A stretch of DNA of 64,000 bases from Diplonema papillatum (taxonomy: Eukaryota; Euglenozoa; Diplonemea; Diplonemida; Diplonemidae), in the NCBI GenBank assembly GCA_030068145.1, contig JAPJBO010000025.1:288501-352500 (forward strand), given 5' to 3'. The notes under the pieces were generated by a model. The model saw only the letters and a program-made list of their open reading frames with translations, was not told the DNA's origin and made no database searches. Positions 10,001 to 18,263 of this stretch are shown here, piece after piece. The position numbers and the translations under genes were made by a program. The stretch's first letter is position 1, and each line of letters begins with the position of its first letter.

Positions 10001-13000
10001 GACGACAGCGTTTTACGCGGCGTGCGAGAGGTTGCCACGACTGCTGCCTCTGATGGAGAGCATCCGGGGAAGATACGCCGAGGGGGACCTACCCCTGGGG
10101 CCAGTTGGACTGGCGATGAGGAGCATGGAGGAGTGTGGACACGTATGGGGACCCGGGCCCCTGTCTCGCACGCTGAGGAATGGTGCAACATATGACCCGT
10201 TAACCTCGGCACCTTCGAAGAGGGGACATGAAGTTAGGGCGGACTTGAGGGCGAAGACGTGGTCCCGACTGGTGGCGAGGCGGCCGGGATTTGAGGGCAT
10301 ACAGAGAGCCGACCTGGAGCGGACGAACTCCTTCTGGAGGATGCGTGAATGTCCCGCGCACACCGCGAGGCTTATACGTGTAGCGTTGGCGGGGGGGGTG
10401 AACACGGCTGAGTACACGTCGCGGATGAGGCAGGCCGGAGCTGAGCCGCAGGCGCCCAGCTGCAAGCACTGTGGAAGCGGCGACACCGAGGACGAGAAAC
10501 ACGTATTCTGGGACTGCGGAGCGTACTCGCACATACGGCGACGAGAGGCACATGCCGAGCTGATGGCAGCCAACCGGGCCGACTGGCCCAGATGCACGCT
10601 GGAACACGGTGTGGTAGTACCCGAGAATGCCCAATTCTCGAGGCGGCTCCAGGAGATGATGGCTGAAATCCTTGCGGAACGGGCTGGGCTCGAAGCACGT
10701 GGCTGGGTGGCCAGGAACCCCACGACCCCCTGGTCGAGAGCGAATGCGATGCCTGCCGAGAAATTTGACCACCCCTTCGCGCGGATTGCCCCGGCATGGA
10801 CGTGGGAGCGGAACAAGACCTGGGGACTACCGACGTTTTATGCGTTGGTAGCGTGGCTGTCGGACATGCAATGGACCGAGAACGGGCAGGCGTCAATGCT
10901 GGAGCTTGCGATCGACTTTGAACTCTTCTCGGGCCTCAGCATGCCGCTGCACGGGAATGCGCCGAAGGGGGTGAGAGAACGGGGAAACGTCCTGCGCTGC
11001 ATGATGAGCGCGTTGGACAAGCTGGCGGCACAGCAAGGGCTGGGAAGCTGCATGAGAGGAGAGAGGGTGTGCCCGACGACGTCGCTGTCGTTCATGGGCA
11101 TCACGGGGATATCGGGTATACGGCCCAGGCCACGCTTTCGCGAGGCACACACGGGGACGATACTTGAGGAACAAGTGAAAGGAAGCGATGTAGGGACGCA
11201 GTGCCCGACGTACCCTGACTGGACGATCGGGAGAGCGGCGAGGTGGGCCCTGCCTGCCCCACCACAACTGCACCCAGACCCCGTGCATATGCCGGGTGTC
11301 GGTATAGAGAAGGCACTCGTCACGTGCGCGACCCATCACAAAGGGAAGTGTGAGGCGTGCAGAGCACTCGTCCGAAGGGACGTTCCCACGGTAGAGATGT
11401 GCTGCCGGCACCATCACCACGCGAACGATGGGCAGCCGATCGCGGTGTGCACAGAGCACAGCACGACGAAGTGCGGCGAGTGCAAGACGGCGGCGGCGTG
11501 TTGCCGCAGCGGGCATCATGCCTGCCGCACGCATGGCAGAGGAACCTGCCAAGAGTGCAAAAGGCTCCCTACGCTGACGCAGAGGCGACCGGCGGCATGT
11601 TGCAGCCGCGGCCACCACCAGTCCAACAAGCCGAACGTCCAGTCAACCCCCGGACGCAACAAGAAGAAGAGGCCCTCCTCACCCACCCAGGTGGGTGTAC
11701 AGCGGGAAACGCCAGTAGGAAAGCGAGCGGCGCGAGCGCGCGAGCGCCGCTCGCGGCAACGAAAAAGGAGACGGCGACGACCGGACGGGCGACCAAGAGG
11801 CCGCCACCAACGCCAGGAACCAGCGAACGACCAGCGCTGAAGAAGAGGGTGCTCGGCACCCCGAAGGAAGGCCCGATCGCCGGCTGCAAGCGGAAGAAGA
11901 CGAAGGCGACCACACCCGACTCAGGGGTGCATCGAAGGAAGAAGAAGGTTCCGAGGGCAAGCAGCTCTCAGAAACGACCGGGGACCACGGGCACACCAAT
12001 GCCCTCGAAAGTGGAAAACGGGCACTCCTGCCTGCCCTCGTACTCGCCGACTCAGTCTTGGAATCGCAAGAAAGCCAAACCCCGCTAGCTCCACAAATGC
12101 TCGACCTTGACGACGCAATAGCAGGTGACGACGTCATCCGATAACCTGACTTTCAAGGCAGTGCATGTTAATCCACGTGGTTCATGTACTTAAAAGAACT
12201 CAATGCTTAACAGTGCTCACGTGGGCGGTGTCTTCGGACAGCACCTCGTGATGTTCGCATCACAAAACAAAGAAGACAGTGGTCGTTACCTTTTCGGGTT
12301 TCGCTCGCGACCGTTTCCTGAACAATCCTTCACTAAATCCGCGGTTAAAGAACCTGGCCTCAGTGGTGCAAGCACCACGCGCTCTTCAAACCCATGAAAC
12401 ATTTTACCCCGCCTCACCCAGCCTTCTCCCCGTGACGGATTTGCCTGTGCTCTAGTAGCACGGGTGGTCCTGGCTGTGACGAGTTACTAACAGCCGCCTG
12501 CCAAACCAGACTCACACCGCTGTCCTGTCTGCAGACACTCAGGTTCCGCGCTGATGATGGCCCGCCTTATGGGAAGGTGTAAAAAAACATTTTGGTAAAC
12601 ATTGTTTACCGATTTTTCAGAAAAGGGGGGGGGGGGTCGGTAAACATTCACTGTACTGTGGGTCGGGCCTGGCGTGTCGCTCTCTATAGTGCGTCTTCGT
12701 CACAACCACGCAGCCTGTTTGAGGCGGGGGGGCCTCCAAGCGAACACTTTTGAAGCGGGACAACCTGCATACGTCTGTTTTTCAGTGGGGACAACCTCCG
12801 AACCTTGGCCTTGGACGTGCGGTAACAACGTCCCAACATTGGATAGGTAGGATTTAGAGGTTGTCCCATCTCGAAAACAAGCTTTTAGAGGTTGTCCCAC
12901 CTCGAAAACAAACTTGTAGAGGCTGTCCCACCTCGAAAACAAACTTTTAGAGGTTGTCCCACCTCGAAAGCAAGCTTTTAGAGGTTGTCCCACCTCGAAA

Positions 13001-14594
13001 ACAAACTTTTAGAGGTTGTCCCACCTCGAAAGCAAGCTTTTAGAGGTTGTCCCACCTCGAAAACAAGCTTTTAGAGGTTGTCCCACCTCGAAAGCAAGCT
13101 TTAAGAGGTTGTCCCATCTCGAATACAAACTTTTAGAGGTTGTCCCACCTCGAAAAAAAAAAAGAAAAAAAAAAAAACATTTTTAAAAAAACACGGCGGA
13201 CAACGGCGTGGCACAGTCGTCAGTTGACGACGTTCCTTACCTACGGGTGGGAGGTTCGGTTCCCGCCGGTGGACTTTTTTCCGGGTCTGCACTCAGCATC
13301 AAAGGTTCACCAGGGGCGGTCCGGAGGGGCCCTCCCCCCTGGATAAGGGCCCGCAACTTGCCATCATCAAGGTTTTCCGGGGGGGGGTCCGGGGTACGCG
13401 CCCCGAACTTGCTATCATCCCAACCGAACTTGCCATCAGGGTTCAACGGGTTCGGGTTTTCACAAACGCCGAACTAGACAAAAAGGTTCGGGTTTGCACC
13501 AACGCCGGACCTGGGCAAAAGGTGCGGATTTGCACCAACGCCAGGCTGAGCAAAACAATTCGGGTTGGACAAACCGGACCGGCAAGAAGCTTCGGGTTTG
13601 CACAACGCCCGACTGGGCAAACGGTTCGGGTTGCACAAACGCTGGACTGGACAAAAAGGTTCGGGTTTGCACAAACGCCGAACTGGACAAAAAGGTTCGG
13701 GTTTGCACCAACGCCGGACCTGGGCAAAAGGTGCGGATTTGCACCAACGCCAGGCTGAGCAAAACAATTCGGGTTGGACAAACCGGACCGGCAAGAAGCT
13801 TCGGGTTTGCACAACGCCCGACTGGGCAAACGGTTCGGGTTGCACAAACGCTGGACTGGACAAAAAGGTTCGGGTTTGCACAAACGCCGGACTGGGCAAA
13901 AAGGTTCGGGTTTGCACAAACGCCGGACTGGACAAAAAGGTTCGGGTTTGCACAAACGCCGGACTGGACAAAAAGGTTCGGGTTTGCGCAAACGCCGGAC
14001 TGGACAAAAAGGTTCGGGTTTGCACAAACGCCGGACTGGACAAAAAGGTTCGGGTTTGCACAAACGCCGGACTGGGCAAAAAGGTTCGTGTTTGCACAAA
14101 CGCCGGACTGGGCAAAAAGGTTCGGGTTTGCGCAAACGCCGGACTGAGCAAAAGGTTACCTCTAGACTCGCTATGGGTGGTCCTAACACCCATGTACTTT
14201 GGCGTCATCCCATACTGTATGCCGGCACCGAAACACTGTCTGTGCGGCCCAAAACGGGCCCTAAACGGTTTTTGGCGGGTTAAGTGAAGGTAAAGGGGCC
14301 TCAGAAGGCCCACAAGTGGTCCCAGATGGGGTTTCGGGGCCAGTAAGGGGTGACGTCGAAAAGTATTTTATTCGTGCAAAGGGGAGGGGGGGGGGTTTGG
14401 CATCGTCTCATACACCTACCTTTAACTCACGATACCGCCCAAAACCCCTGCAGGCACCGACGAAGTACGCACTGTACGTGAAGCAGAACTTCGCCGCTGC
14501 GTACGCCGCCGCCTCGAGGAAGACGAACGACAGAAAGCAGGCCTTCAAGATGGCCACCAAAGAAGTCGCGATGAAGTACAAGAGCAGCCAGTGA
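4092..14594 (+). CDS. Copy 1: mitochondrially targeted H1-like/HMG-box-like DNA-binding protein, 3 exons (344 aa)
   Basis: Exons are 4092-4895, 6334-6423 and 14454-14594; all junctions are phase 0 with GT donors (GTATGG, GTGCGC) and CAG acceptors. Residues 1-25 (MFAIRAAARATIAVAP...) are Arg/Ala-rich without acidic residues, as in mitochondrial presequences. Residues ~30-238 are Lys/Ala repeats (AKKAKAAKK type) like histone H1 tails or kinetoplast-associated proteins. Residues 239-298, from exons 1 and 2, resemble an HMG box: NPYSLF, then DVAAKWK, then KAQYVAEAKRNAAQRQKV. Residues 299-344 form a shorter second module ending KSSQ. This copy keeps Trp in AAKWK, and its exon 2 begins SMPAPQ instead of NLSSAE. 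Intron 2 is 8,030 bp and holds a whole retrotransposon, so correct splicing is uncertain. A candidate trans-splice AG is at 4033-4034, 58 nt before the start. Role in packaging mitochondrial DNA is inferred. Confidence 0.8.
5030..5660 (-). pseudogene. Antisense 28S (LSU) rRNA fragment in intron 1 of copy 1
   Basis: Read on the minus strand this follows eukaryotic 28S rRNA (5' half): the CTTGAAACACGGACCAAG block (complement near 5511-5528), the CCGAAAGATGGTGAACTATGCC block near 5357-5378, GGTGGAGGTCCG near 5319-5330, GACGTGCAAATCG near 5288-5300, then TATAGGGGCGAAAGACC, the CATCTAGTAGCTGG block, CCCTCAGGATAGC, and finally GCGGGATGAA near 5032-5041. Several tracts diverge from a normal 28S, and no neighbouring 18S or 5.8S is visible. 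It is therefore a fragment, not an rDNA unit. The 5' edge (high coordinate) is approximate. Confidence 0.85.
5957..5991. other. Perfect 13-bp hairpin
   Basis: GAGGGTGTGCTCG at 5957-5969 pairs perfectly with CGAGCACACCCTC at 5979-5991 across a 9-nt loop. It sits in intron 1 of copy 1, downstream of the antisense 28S piece. It could be an rRNA spacer helix carried along with that piece, or an independent hairpin element. Nothing else is recognised between 5750 and 6330. Confidence 0.6.
6334..6423 (+). CDS. Exon 2 of copy 1
   Basis: This 90-nt open segment is bounded by CAG (6331-6333) and GTGCGC (6424). It encodes 30 residues, SMPAPQKAQYVAEAKRN...KASFKK, colinear with exon 2 of the other seven genes. 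The last two thirds match the HMG-box third helix seen in the paralogues. Its first six residues differ from the NLSSAE of most copies, making it the most divergent exon 2 in the array. It is listed separately because the distance to exon 3 is 8 kb. Confidence 0.75.
6541..6842. repeat. Degenerate tandem repeat of about 112-123 bp
   Basis: The block TTACAATCGCAACGCATTT recurs at 6561, 6684 and 6796. Each is followed by a CATT(T)CATT..AAAATCTTCAGTTAC segment and related half-units. It lies at the start of the 8-kb intron 2 of copy 1 and abuts the second antisense 28S fragment. Short ORFs read through it are products of the repeat and are not called. Confidence 0.7.
6841..7093 (-). pseudogene. 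Second antisense 28S rRNA fragment (intron 2 of copy 1)
   Basis: This is colinear with about 5279-5528 of the first antisense fragment: the GACGAGCGATTTGCACGTC block, the CCATCTTTCG block, the TCAGGATCGGGCTGTGCTGC block, and TTGGTCCGTGTTTCA at the end. It lacks the GGGTCC after CCATCTTTC and carries an extra CCCTTTCAGT. The two fragments are therefore separately diverged copies, not a fresh local duplication. Both run antisense to the host gene. Confidence 0.8.
7110..8230. other. Intron sequence with dispersed repeat pieces
   Basis: No gene is recognised. The motif TTGGTGTCGGTCACAAA occurs near 7520 and again near 8110, and a variant recurs near 20357. A CACGGAGACCC..AAGCGAAC..AACTCTAAAAA segment (about 7640-7700) resembles 3580-3640. 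AAAGAACTCAATGCTCAACTTGTAG at 7455-7480 resembles the 3' tail of the non-LTR element at 12190-12215. These look like eroded mobile-element pieces. Confidence 0.45.
8232..12144 (+). mobile_element. Non-LTR retrotransposon, nearly full-length ORF inside intron 2 of copy 1
   Basis: The open frame begins after a TAG at 8229 and the reverse transcriptase ORF runs to 11840. Comparing its tail with the 3' fragment at 3040-3240 shows that the reading continues in another frame to TAA at 12142-12144, ending LDLDDAIAGDDVIR. One frameshift therefore lies near 11.75-11.83 kb. The 3' UTR begins at 12145 and holds a segment repeated at 39646-39725. No apurinic-type endonuclease domain is visible upstream, so the copy is either 5'-truncated or belongs to a clade with another endonuclease. 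The insertion is sense relative to the host gene. Confidence 0.85.
8379..11840 (+). CDS. Reverse transcriptase of non-LTR element (1153 aa from first Met)
   Basis: RT motifs appear in order: SGVDGWR near residues 146-152; PITVTSAVYRLW near 207-218; GFRPGHRIED near 238-247; ALDFRKCFD with the first catalytic Asp at residue 272; NGILQGCP; and SYADD with catalytic YADD at residues 363-366. A thumb-like region follows. Near residues 695-725 is a C-x2-C...H-x4-C knuckle (CKHCGSGDTEDEKHVFWDC) typical of zf-RVT domains. The C-terminus (about 980-1090) has unusual tandem Cys/His clusters (HHKGKCEAC, CCRHHHH, KCGECK, CCRSGHH, TCQECK, CCSRGHH), then a basic tail. The frame stays open through all RT motifs, so this copy is recent. 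The true start may lie upstream, since the frame is open from 8232. Confidence 0.85.
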   Translation: MKDGQGTEGFPDHEEAKQLLTALREETSRLGKEGSAARFTKYRDKLNERADASRRCLTTICAGRAEPSGVLRKGAGVTANVDEMDEVLNTAWDPILRKYKDGPEPEYEPFRDRFRDHIGPHMMEAGTITGEELRILLRKKPKKSASGVDGWRMAELRELPLPLLNALADVMNLVEATGDWPASMTTALVSMVPKDESQDPLHTRPITVTSAVYRLWACRRLADIVLWQEEWIEEGQKGFRPGHRIEDVLMEIGLEMEDALLDGEPLYGVALDFRKCFDMVPREIVLRLAEDLGLHNRVLKPLRAIYRLLARRFKLPLGVGREFSVTNGILQGCPVSVILINALLSVVMKAVKKEAEGVSPKSYADDATLLSRLSEAALQKGVDVVDEFCTLTGMELNLQKTVAFSTRRRHQSTLKLRSVDALLRFSKSVKCLGVLVSTAKNRTERSDSERVEKAAALAEGLRHAPFRYEKRVRIVQSNVLPAALSGCSFAPVSKVAMKRLTTSVMGLIWGGSNPKRAREMVLNFQEKGHLTDPGTCLAYRVTTAFYAACERLPRLLPLMESIRGRYAEGDLPLGPVGLAMRSMEECGHVWGPGPLSRTLRNGATYDPLTSAPSKRGHEVRADLRAKTWSRLVARRPGFEGIQRADLERTNSFWRMRECPAHTARLIRVALAGGVNTAEYTSRMRQAGAEPQAPSCKHCGSGDTEDEKHVFWDCGAYSHIRRREAHAELMAANRADWPRCTLEHGVVVPENAQFSRRLQEMMAEILAERAGLEARGWVARNPTTPWSRANAMPAEKFDHPFARIAPAWTWERNKTWGLPTFYALVAWLSDMQWTENGQASMLELAIDFELFSGLSMPLHGNAPKGVRERGNVLRCMMSALDKLAAQQGLGSCMRGERVCPTTSLSFMGITGISGIRPRPRFREAHTGTILEEQVKGSDVGTQCPTYPDWTIGRAARWALPAPPQLHPDPVHMPGVGIEKALVTCATHHKGKCEACRALVRRDVPTVEMCCRHHHHANDGQPIAVCTEHSTTKCGECKTAAACCRSGHHACRTHGRGTCQECKRLPTLTQRRPAACCSRGHHQSNKPNVQSTPGRNKKKRPSSPTQVGVQRETPVGKRAARARERRSRQRKRRRRRPDGRPRGRHQRQEPANDQR
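12145..12240 (+). repeat. 3' UTR of the non-LTR element
   Basis: The segment GTGCATGTTAATCCACGTGG, TTCATGTACTTAAAAGAACT, CAATGCTTAAC...CACGTGGGCGG recurs at 39646-39725 with few changes. An older relative is at 3255-3300. This marks the element's 3' end, and it allows solo tails elsewhere to be recognised. Confidence 0.65.
12420..12572 (+). repeat. Dispersed ~150-bp repeat (also at 31010-31160)
   Basis: TTCTCCCCGTGATGGATT, then CCTGTGCTCTAGTAGCACGG, TCCTGGCTGTGACGAG, CAGCCGCCTG and CACCGCTGTCCTGTCTGCAG, ending CGCGCTGATGATGG. It is almost identical to 31010-31160. A shorter related piece is at 15042-15075. GTGCT..AGTAGCAC inside forms a small hairpin. No coding frame is shared. Confidence 0.7.
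12853..13155. repeat. 31-bp minisatellite, about 10 copies
   Basis: The unit TTTTAGAGGTTGTCCCACCT followed by CGAAAACAAAC repeats with a 31-bp period from AGAGG at 12856 to 13135. Units differ mainly at AAAACAAAC versus AAAGCAAGC. It lies in intron 2 of copy 1 between the retrotransposon and the next minisatellite. Confidence 0.9.
13440..14160. repeat. GGTTCGGG minisatellite with 209-bp higher-order block
   Basis: Units of about 36-40 bp contain GGTTCGGGTTTGCACAAACG and CCGGACTGGACAAAAA. A divergent multi-unit block starting GGTGCGGATTTGCACC occurs at 13521 and again at 13730, a 209-bp higher-order spacing. The rest are near-identical simple units. Long ORFs exist in several frames on both strands only because the repeat lacks stops; none is called as a gene. 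Confidence 0.9.
14192..14412 (-). mobile_element. MITE, inverted partial copy of the 885-1163 element
   Basis: Reverse-complement match to the MITE at 885-1163. The outer inverted repeat (GATGCCAAACCC, C/T tract, AATAAAATAC, GACGTCA) is kept at the 14412 end. At the 14192 end it stops just after the GACGTCA block. It ends about 40 bp before exon 3 of copy 1. Confidence 0.75.
14454..14594 (+). CDS. Exon 3 of copy 1 (second HMG-like module and stop)
   Basis: It begins after CCTGCAG at 14447-14453 and runs APTKYALYVKQNF...EVAMKYKSSQ to TGA at 14592-14594. It is nearly identical to exon 3 of copies 3-7, so it is under constraint or recently homogenised despite lying behind an 8-kb intron. No other exon 3 lies between copies 1 and 2, and the phase fits, which is why it is assigned to copy 1. 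The inverted MITE at 14192-14412 ends only about 40 bp upstream and may have displaced the usual branch-point region. Confidence 0.75.
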   Translation, partial: APTKYALYVKQNFAAAYAAASRKTNDRKQAFKMATKEVAMKYKSSQ

Positions 14595-16110
14595 AGTTCT
14601 CGTTTCTCGCGCCATTGAACTTGCGCACCAACCTTTTTTTTTTACATAAGCGCCAGCTTGAAAGGAAATGCTCGACGATGCTGCCCGACAAAGAACAGAA
14701 GGGATCCCAAGTGCTGTAACTACCGAACCACGTGTTGAACGGACGTGAGGTCATGCGGGTCTACCCCTACACGACAAATCACACAAACACAACAGGTCAA
14801 AGTCCTGAGTGAGAAAGCAACACACGGTGGTGTAAGCGAAGAACATTTGCCCCTTACCTCTATATTTCCTCCCTTCCATTCGGAGTCGAAGCAGCAACGT
14901 CGAGTATTTTTTTGCCTTCGCGCGCACATGCGTCGTCCATCCAACGCTACTAAAACGTCTACGAATCTAGTTTTTTCCTGTATATCCCCCCCATACCCCC
15001 TCACCGTCCCCTCATTCCTTGTCGCCGAGTTATATAGACGCACACCGCTGTCCTGGCAGTCGCTCAGGTTCCGGTGGTCCGTCTAGTGTGTTGAGGAAGG
15101 AAGGAAGCCGAAACACACAGTGCAGATAGAACGCGGTGCTGAAGGAGGGGGGCACCCTGTTTTTTTAATCTCTTTTTTTCTCCACCCCCCGCGAGATGCA
15201 CGTGGTGCCTCCTCCCCAGGCACCCGTCCCGGCGCGGCTCGACTACCGGCACTCCCGTTTCGTGCTGTTTCGTCCTTCTTCCCCCCGTTTGTCTGTTTGT
15301 TTCCCCCCGACCCCATACTCTTCGCGCGGGCTTGTCTCAGCGTGTTTTTTGGTGGCTGTTCCACATTTCACCAACCGGCACACTCGCAGCAAACCGTAAC
15401 ACCCGCGTTTTTTGTTTTTTGTTTTTTTTGTGAACAACTTGTTGTTCAGAAGTAAACACCTGCTCTGCCGTAGGAAAATACTCGAGGGAGTCCGCTCGTC
15501 AGCAAAACAATTCAAAAGGAAGGAATTTGTGCTGCAGTCCACACGGATCCCAGGTACATCTGGGTTTCGTGTGTCCTCAATGAAGTAGTACTACTAGAAG
15601 GGGTCACCTCCCCGATGCGAGCTGATTGCCGGATGGATGCAGGCAACTGCACCTTTGTACCACCAACACCCTCTGGGTGCTTCCAGGTTACGCGCAATCG
15701 GGGGTTTGAAGCATGTTGATTAATATCAAAAGCCTGCACCCACGCGGCGTTGACTGTGGCTGGTCTTTGTACGGGCTGCCTTGATGTTACTTTGATCAAA
15801 CTCACACTAAGCTGAAAACAACTACTAACTACTGCAACGTTTCTCACCCTCCTCTTCATGAGCGACGACTCCTCCGAGCATTTTGCACTTTTTTTTTTCA
15901 GTTCGCTCTTTGTTCGCCCTCTAAGTAGTATCCCCCTTGCGTTTCACCGAGTCGAGACAAAGAGTACGCAAACCTGCCCACACCATGACTGCTTTCTGGG
16001 CATAGAAGTTCTAGGGGTTCGATGCTTTTCCTTTCGCACCTTTCCTTGTCCACCGCGCGAGCTTGTCGAACCGGAAATCAAGAAGAAGTGGTCGGATGCT
16101 CGTTCAGGCT
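14595..16110. other. Spacer after copy 1
   Basis: No gene is recognised. The spacer is pyrimidine-rich (15150-15460). It contains an inverted relative of the segment at 21655-21745: GGCTGGTCTTTG...CTTGATGTTAC..TGATCAAACTCACACTAAGCTG at about 15750-15815. The conserved 3' flank of copies 3-8 is not evident here. Confidence 0.4.
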
Positions 16111-16124
16111 GAGACAATGGCTGC

Positions 16125-16365
16125 AGAATGTGAAAGCAAGGCGAAAATCACCTCCCCTATGAAGGCAAGGCGAAATCACCTCCACTGTGAAAGCAAGGCG
16201 AAAATCACCTCCACTCCACTGTGAAAGCAAGGCGAAATCACGTCCACTGTGAAAGCAAGGCGAAATCACATCCACTGTGAAATCACCTCCACTGTGAAAG
16301 CAAGGCGAAGTCACCTCCACTGTGAAAGTAAGGCGAAATCTGAAAGCAAGGCGAAATCACCTGCA
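16125..16365. repeat. ~28-bp minisatellite (GTGAAAGCAAGGCGAAATCA...)
   Basis: Irregular tandem copies of GTGAAAGCAAGGCGAAATCA plus CCTCCACT, with some units shortened. Frame-open stretches through it are repeat artefacts. Confidence 0.85.
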
Positions 16366-16529
16366 CACACCCAAGGCAATACCTTAAGGAAAACCATCAG
16401 AAACCCAAACAGCAGCTACAATAAACAGCCCGACTAGCACCCAACCCCACACCTTCTGGCCTCCAGCGGGCAATTCGAGACGATAGAACCCAGTATGAAT
16501 CGGACCGCATTTATAACCGACAGAAGAGC

Positions 16530-16995
16530 AATGTTCGCGTGATGATCATCGCGGATGAAGTTTCTGATGTAGCTCACCTACATTGTGTGACCCGCTTCAT
16601 GAAAAGGTCAGCCAGAGGTGGGGTGTTCATCGCGAGATGATCATCACAGAGGAAGTTTCTGATGTAGCTCACCTACATTGTGTGATACGCTTCATGAAAA
16701 GGTCAGCCAGAGGTGGGGTGTTCATCGCGAGATGATAATCACAGAGGAAGTTTCTGATGTAGCTCACCTACATTGTGTGACACGCTTCATGAAAAGGTCA
16801 GCCAGAGGTGGGGTGTTCATCGCGAGATGATCATCACAGAGGAAGTTTCTGATGTAGCTCACCTACATTGTGTGACACGCTTCACGAAAAGGTCAGCCAG
16901 AGGTGGGGTGCTCATCGCGAGATGATCATCACAGAGGAAGTTTGGGACGTGACTCGCCTACAGTGACACGCTTCATGAAAAGGTCAACCAGGAAT
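16530..16995. repeat. 95-bp tandem repeat, five units
   Basis: TTTCTGATGTAGCTCACCTA recurs at 16561, 16656, 16751 and 16846, exactly 95 bp apart. A diverged fifth unit starts near 16936. Each unit ends AGGTGGGGTGTTCATCGCGA. Units are nearly identical, so the array is young. Confidence 0.92.
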
Positions 16996-17029
16996 GGGGT
17001 GCAACCAGGGATTCTCCTGCATGGTTAAA

Positions 17030-17450
17030 AAATGATTTCTTCCAGGGGACTTTCGGGCGTTGCTAAGCGCTCAGGCTGCGCTGGTACTAAAAAACAGTTC
17101 GGGCACGAAGCGAAGTTCGGCCAGGGTGGTAAAGTCCGGGTGAAGCCAAGGTCGGTGCTCGTGCCCGGGGGGGGGCACCCCCCCCGACCCACCGAGTGCG
17201 GGAAAAGTTTGGCGCTGGTACCCGGGTGGGCGCCCCCCGGCGAAGCAAAAGTTCGGGCGCAGCTAAGTTCTGGTGAAGCTCAGTTCGGACGATAATAAGT
17301 TCGAGTGATGCTAAGTTCGGGCGGAGCTAAGTTCTGGTGAAGCAAAGTTCGGGCGCAGCTGAGTTCGGGCGAAGCAACGCTCGGGCGAAGCAAAGTTCGG
17401 GCGATGCTAAGTTCTGGTACGGGCGCAGCTGAGTTCGGACGAAGCAAAAT
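17030..17450. repeat. Degenerate AAGTTCGGGCG(A/C)AGCTA repeat
   Basis: Many imperfect copies of AGTTCGGGCGAAGC and AAGTTCTGGTGAAGC sit in tandem between the 95-bp repeat and a T/C-rich tract at 17455-17500. The period is irregular, mostly 12-20 bp. Confidence 0.7.
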
Positions 17451-17694
17451 CGCGCGATTTTTTCTTCTTTTTCTTTTTCTTCTTTCTTCTTCTTCCAGGG
17501 GACTTTAAAAACCCGGTGTCCCGGTGTCAGACACCGGGAAAACGCGGTGTGTCAAAAAAAGAGGAAAAAAAAAAAACTGCTGAACCTCACAAACAAACAA
17601 AGGTCGAAAGACACCAATCTGTACGTCCCACGGGATCGTCGGAAACACAAAAAAGTCAAAAAATTTCTGGGAAATTTTTTTTTCCAGATTTCTG

Positions 17695-18215
17695 TTTTGT
17701 CACAATTTTCTCGTGGAAACTACCGGCGGAATTTTCTTTCGTGGGAAGGGAAACTGGTGGTGGAAAATTTTCTCACGACAGAAAACTGATGGAAATTTTC
17801 TCGTGGAAACTACTGGTGGAAATTTCCTTTGTGGAATACTGGTGGAAATTTCTCTCGTGACAGAAAACTGGTGGAAGTTTTCTCGAGGCGAAAGCTACTG
17901 GCGGAAATTTCTCTCGTGGTGGAAACCTGGTGGAAATGTTCTCGTGGAAACTACTGGCGGAAATTTCTTTGTGGAATACTGTTGGTGGAAATTTTCTCAC
18001 GACAGAAAACTGATGGAAATTTTCTCATGGCAAAAACTACCGGCGGAAATTTCTTTCACGGGAAGCTTGGCGGAAAGCTTTTCTAACAGAAATTGTTGGT
18101 GGAAATGTTTTCTAACGGAACCCATCGGTGGAAATTTCTCGTGGCAGAAACCTGATGGAAAAATCTTCTCATAGCAGAAACCACCGGCGGAAATTTCTTT
18201 CACGGAAAAACTGTT
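17695..18215. repeat. Degenerate GGTGGAAATTTTCTCGTGG repeat
   Basis: Over a dozen imperfect copies of a unit of roughly 20-40 bp built from GG(C/T)GGAAATTT(C/T)CT and CGTGG..A(A)ACTACTGG. Gapless frames cross it on both strands, so the overlapping ORFs are not treated as genes. Confidence 0.8.
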
Positions 18216-18263
18216 TTGCGATCTTCGTACTTAGCTGGCTGGCCAGAAAGGCGCCAAAAGATT

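Noticed and set aside
13460..14313. Overlapping ORFs of 170-280 aa on both strands
   Set aside because: Product of a stop-free minisatellite; both strands are equally open.
16530..16995. CRISPR-like regular repeats
   Set aside because: The 95-bp units are contiguous with no variable spacers, and the context is eukaryotic.
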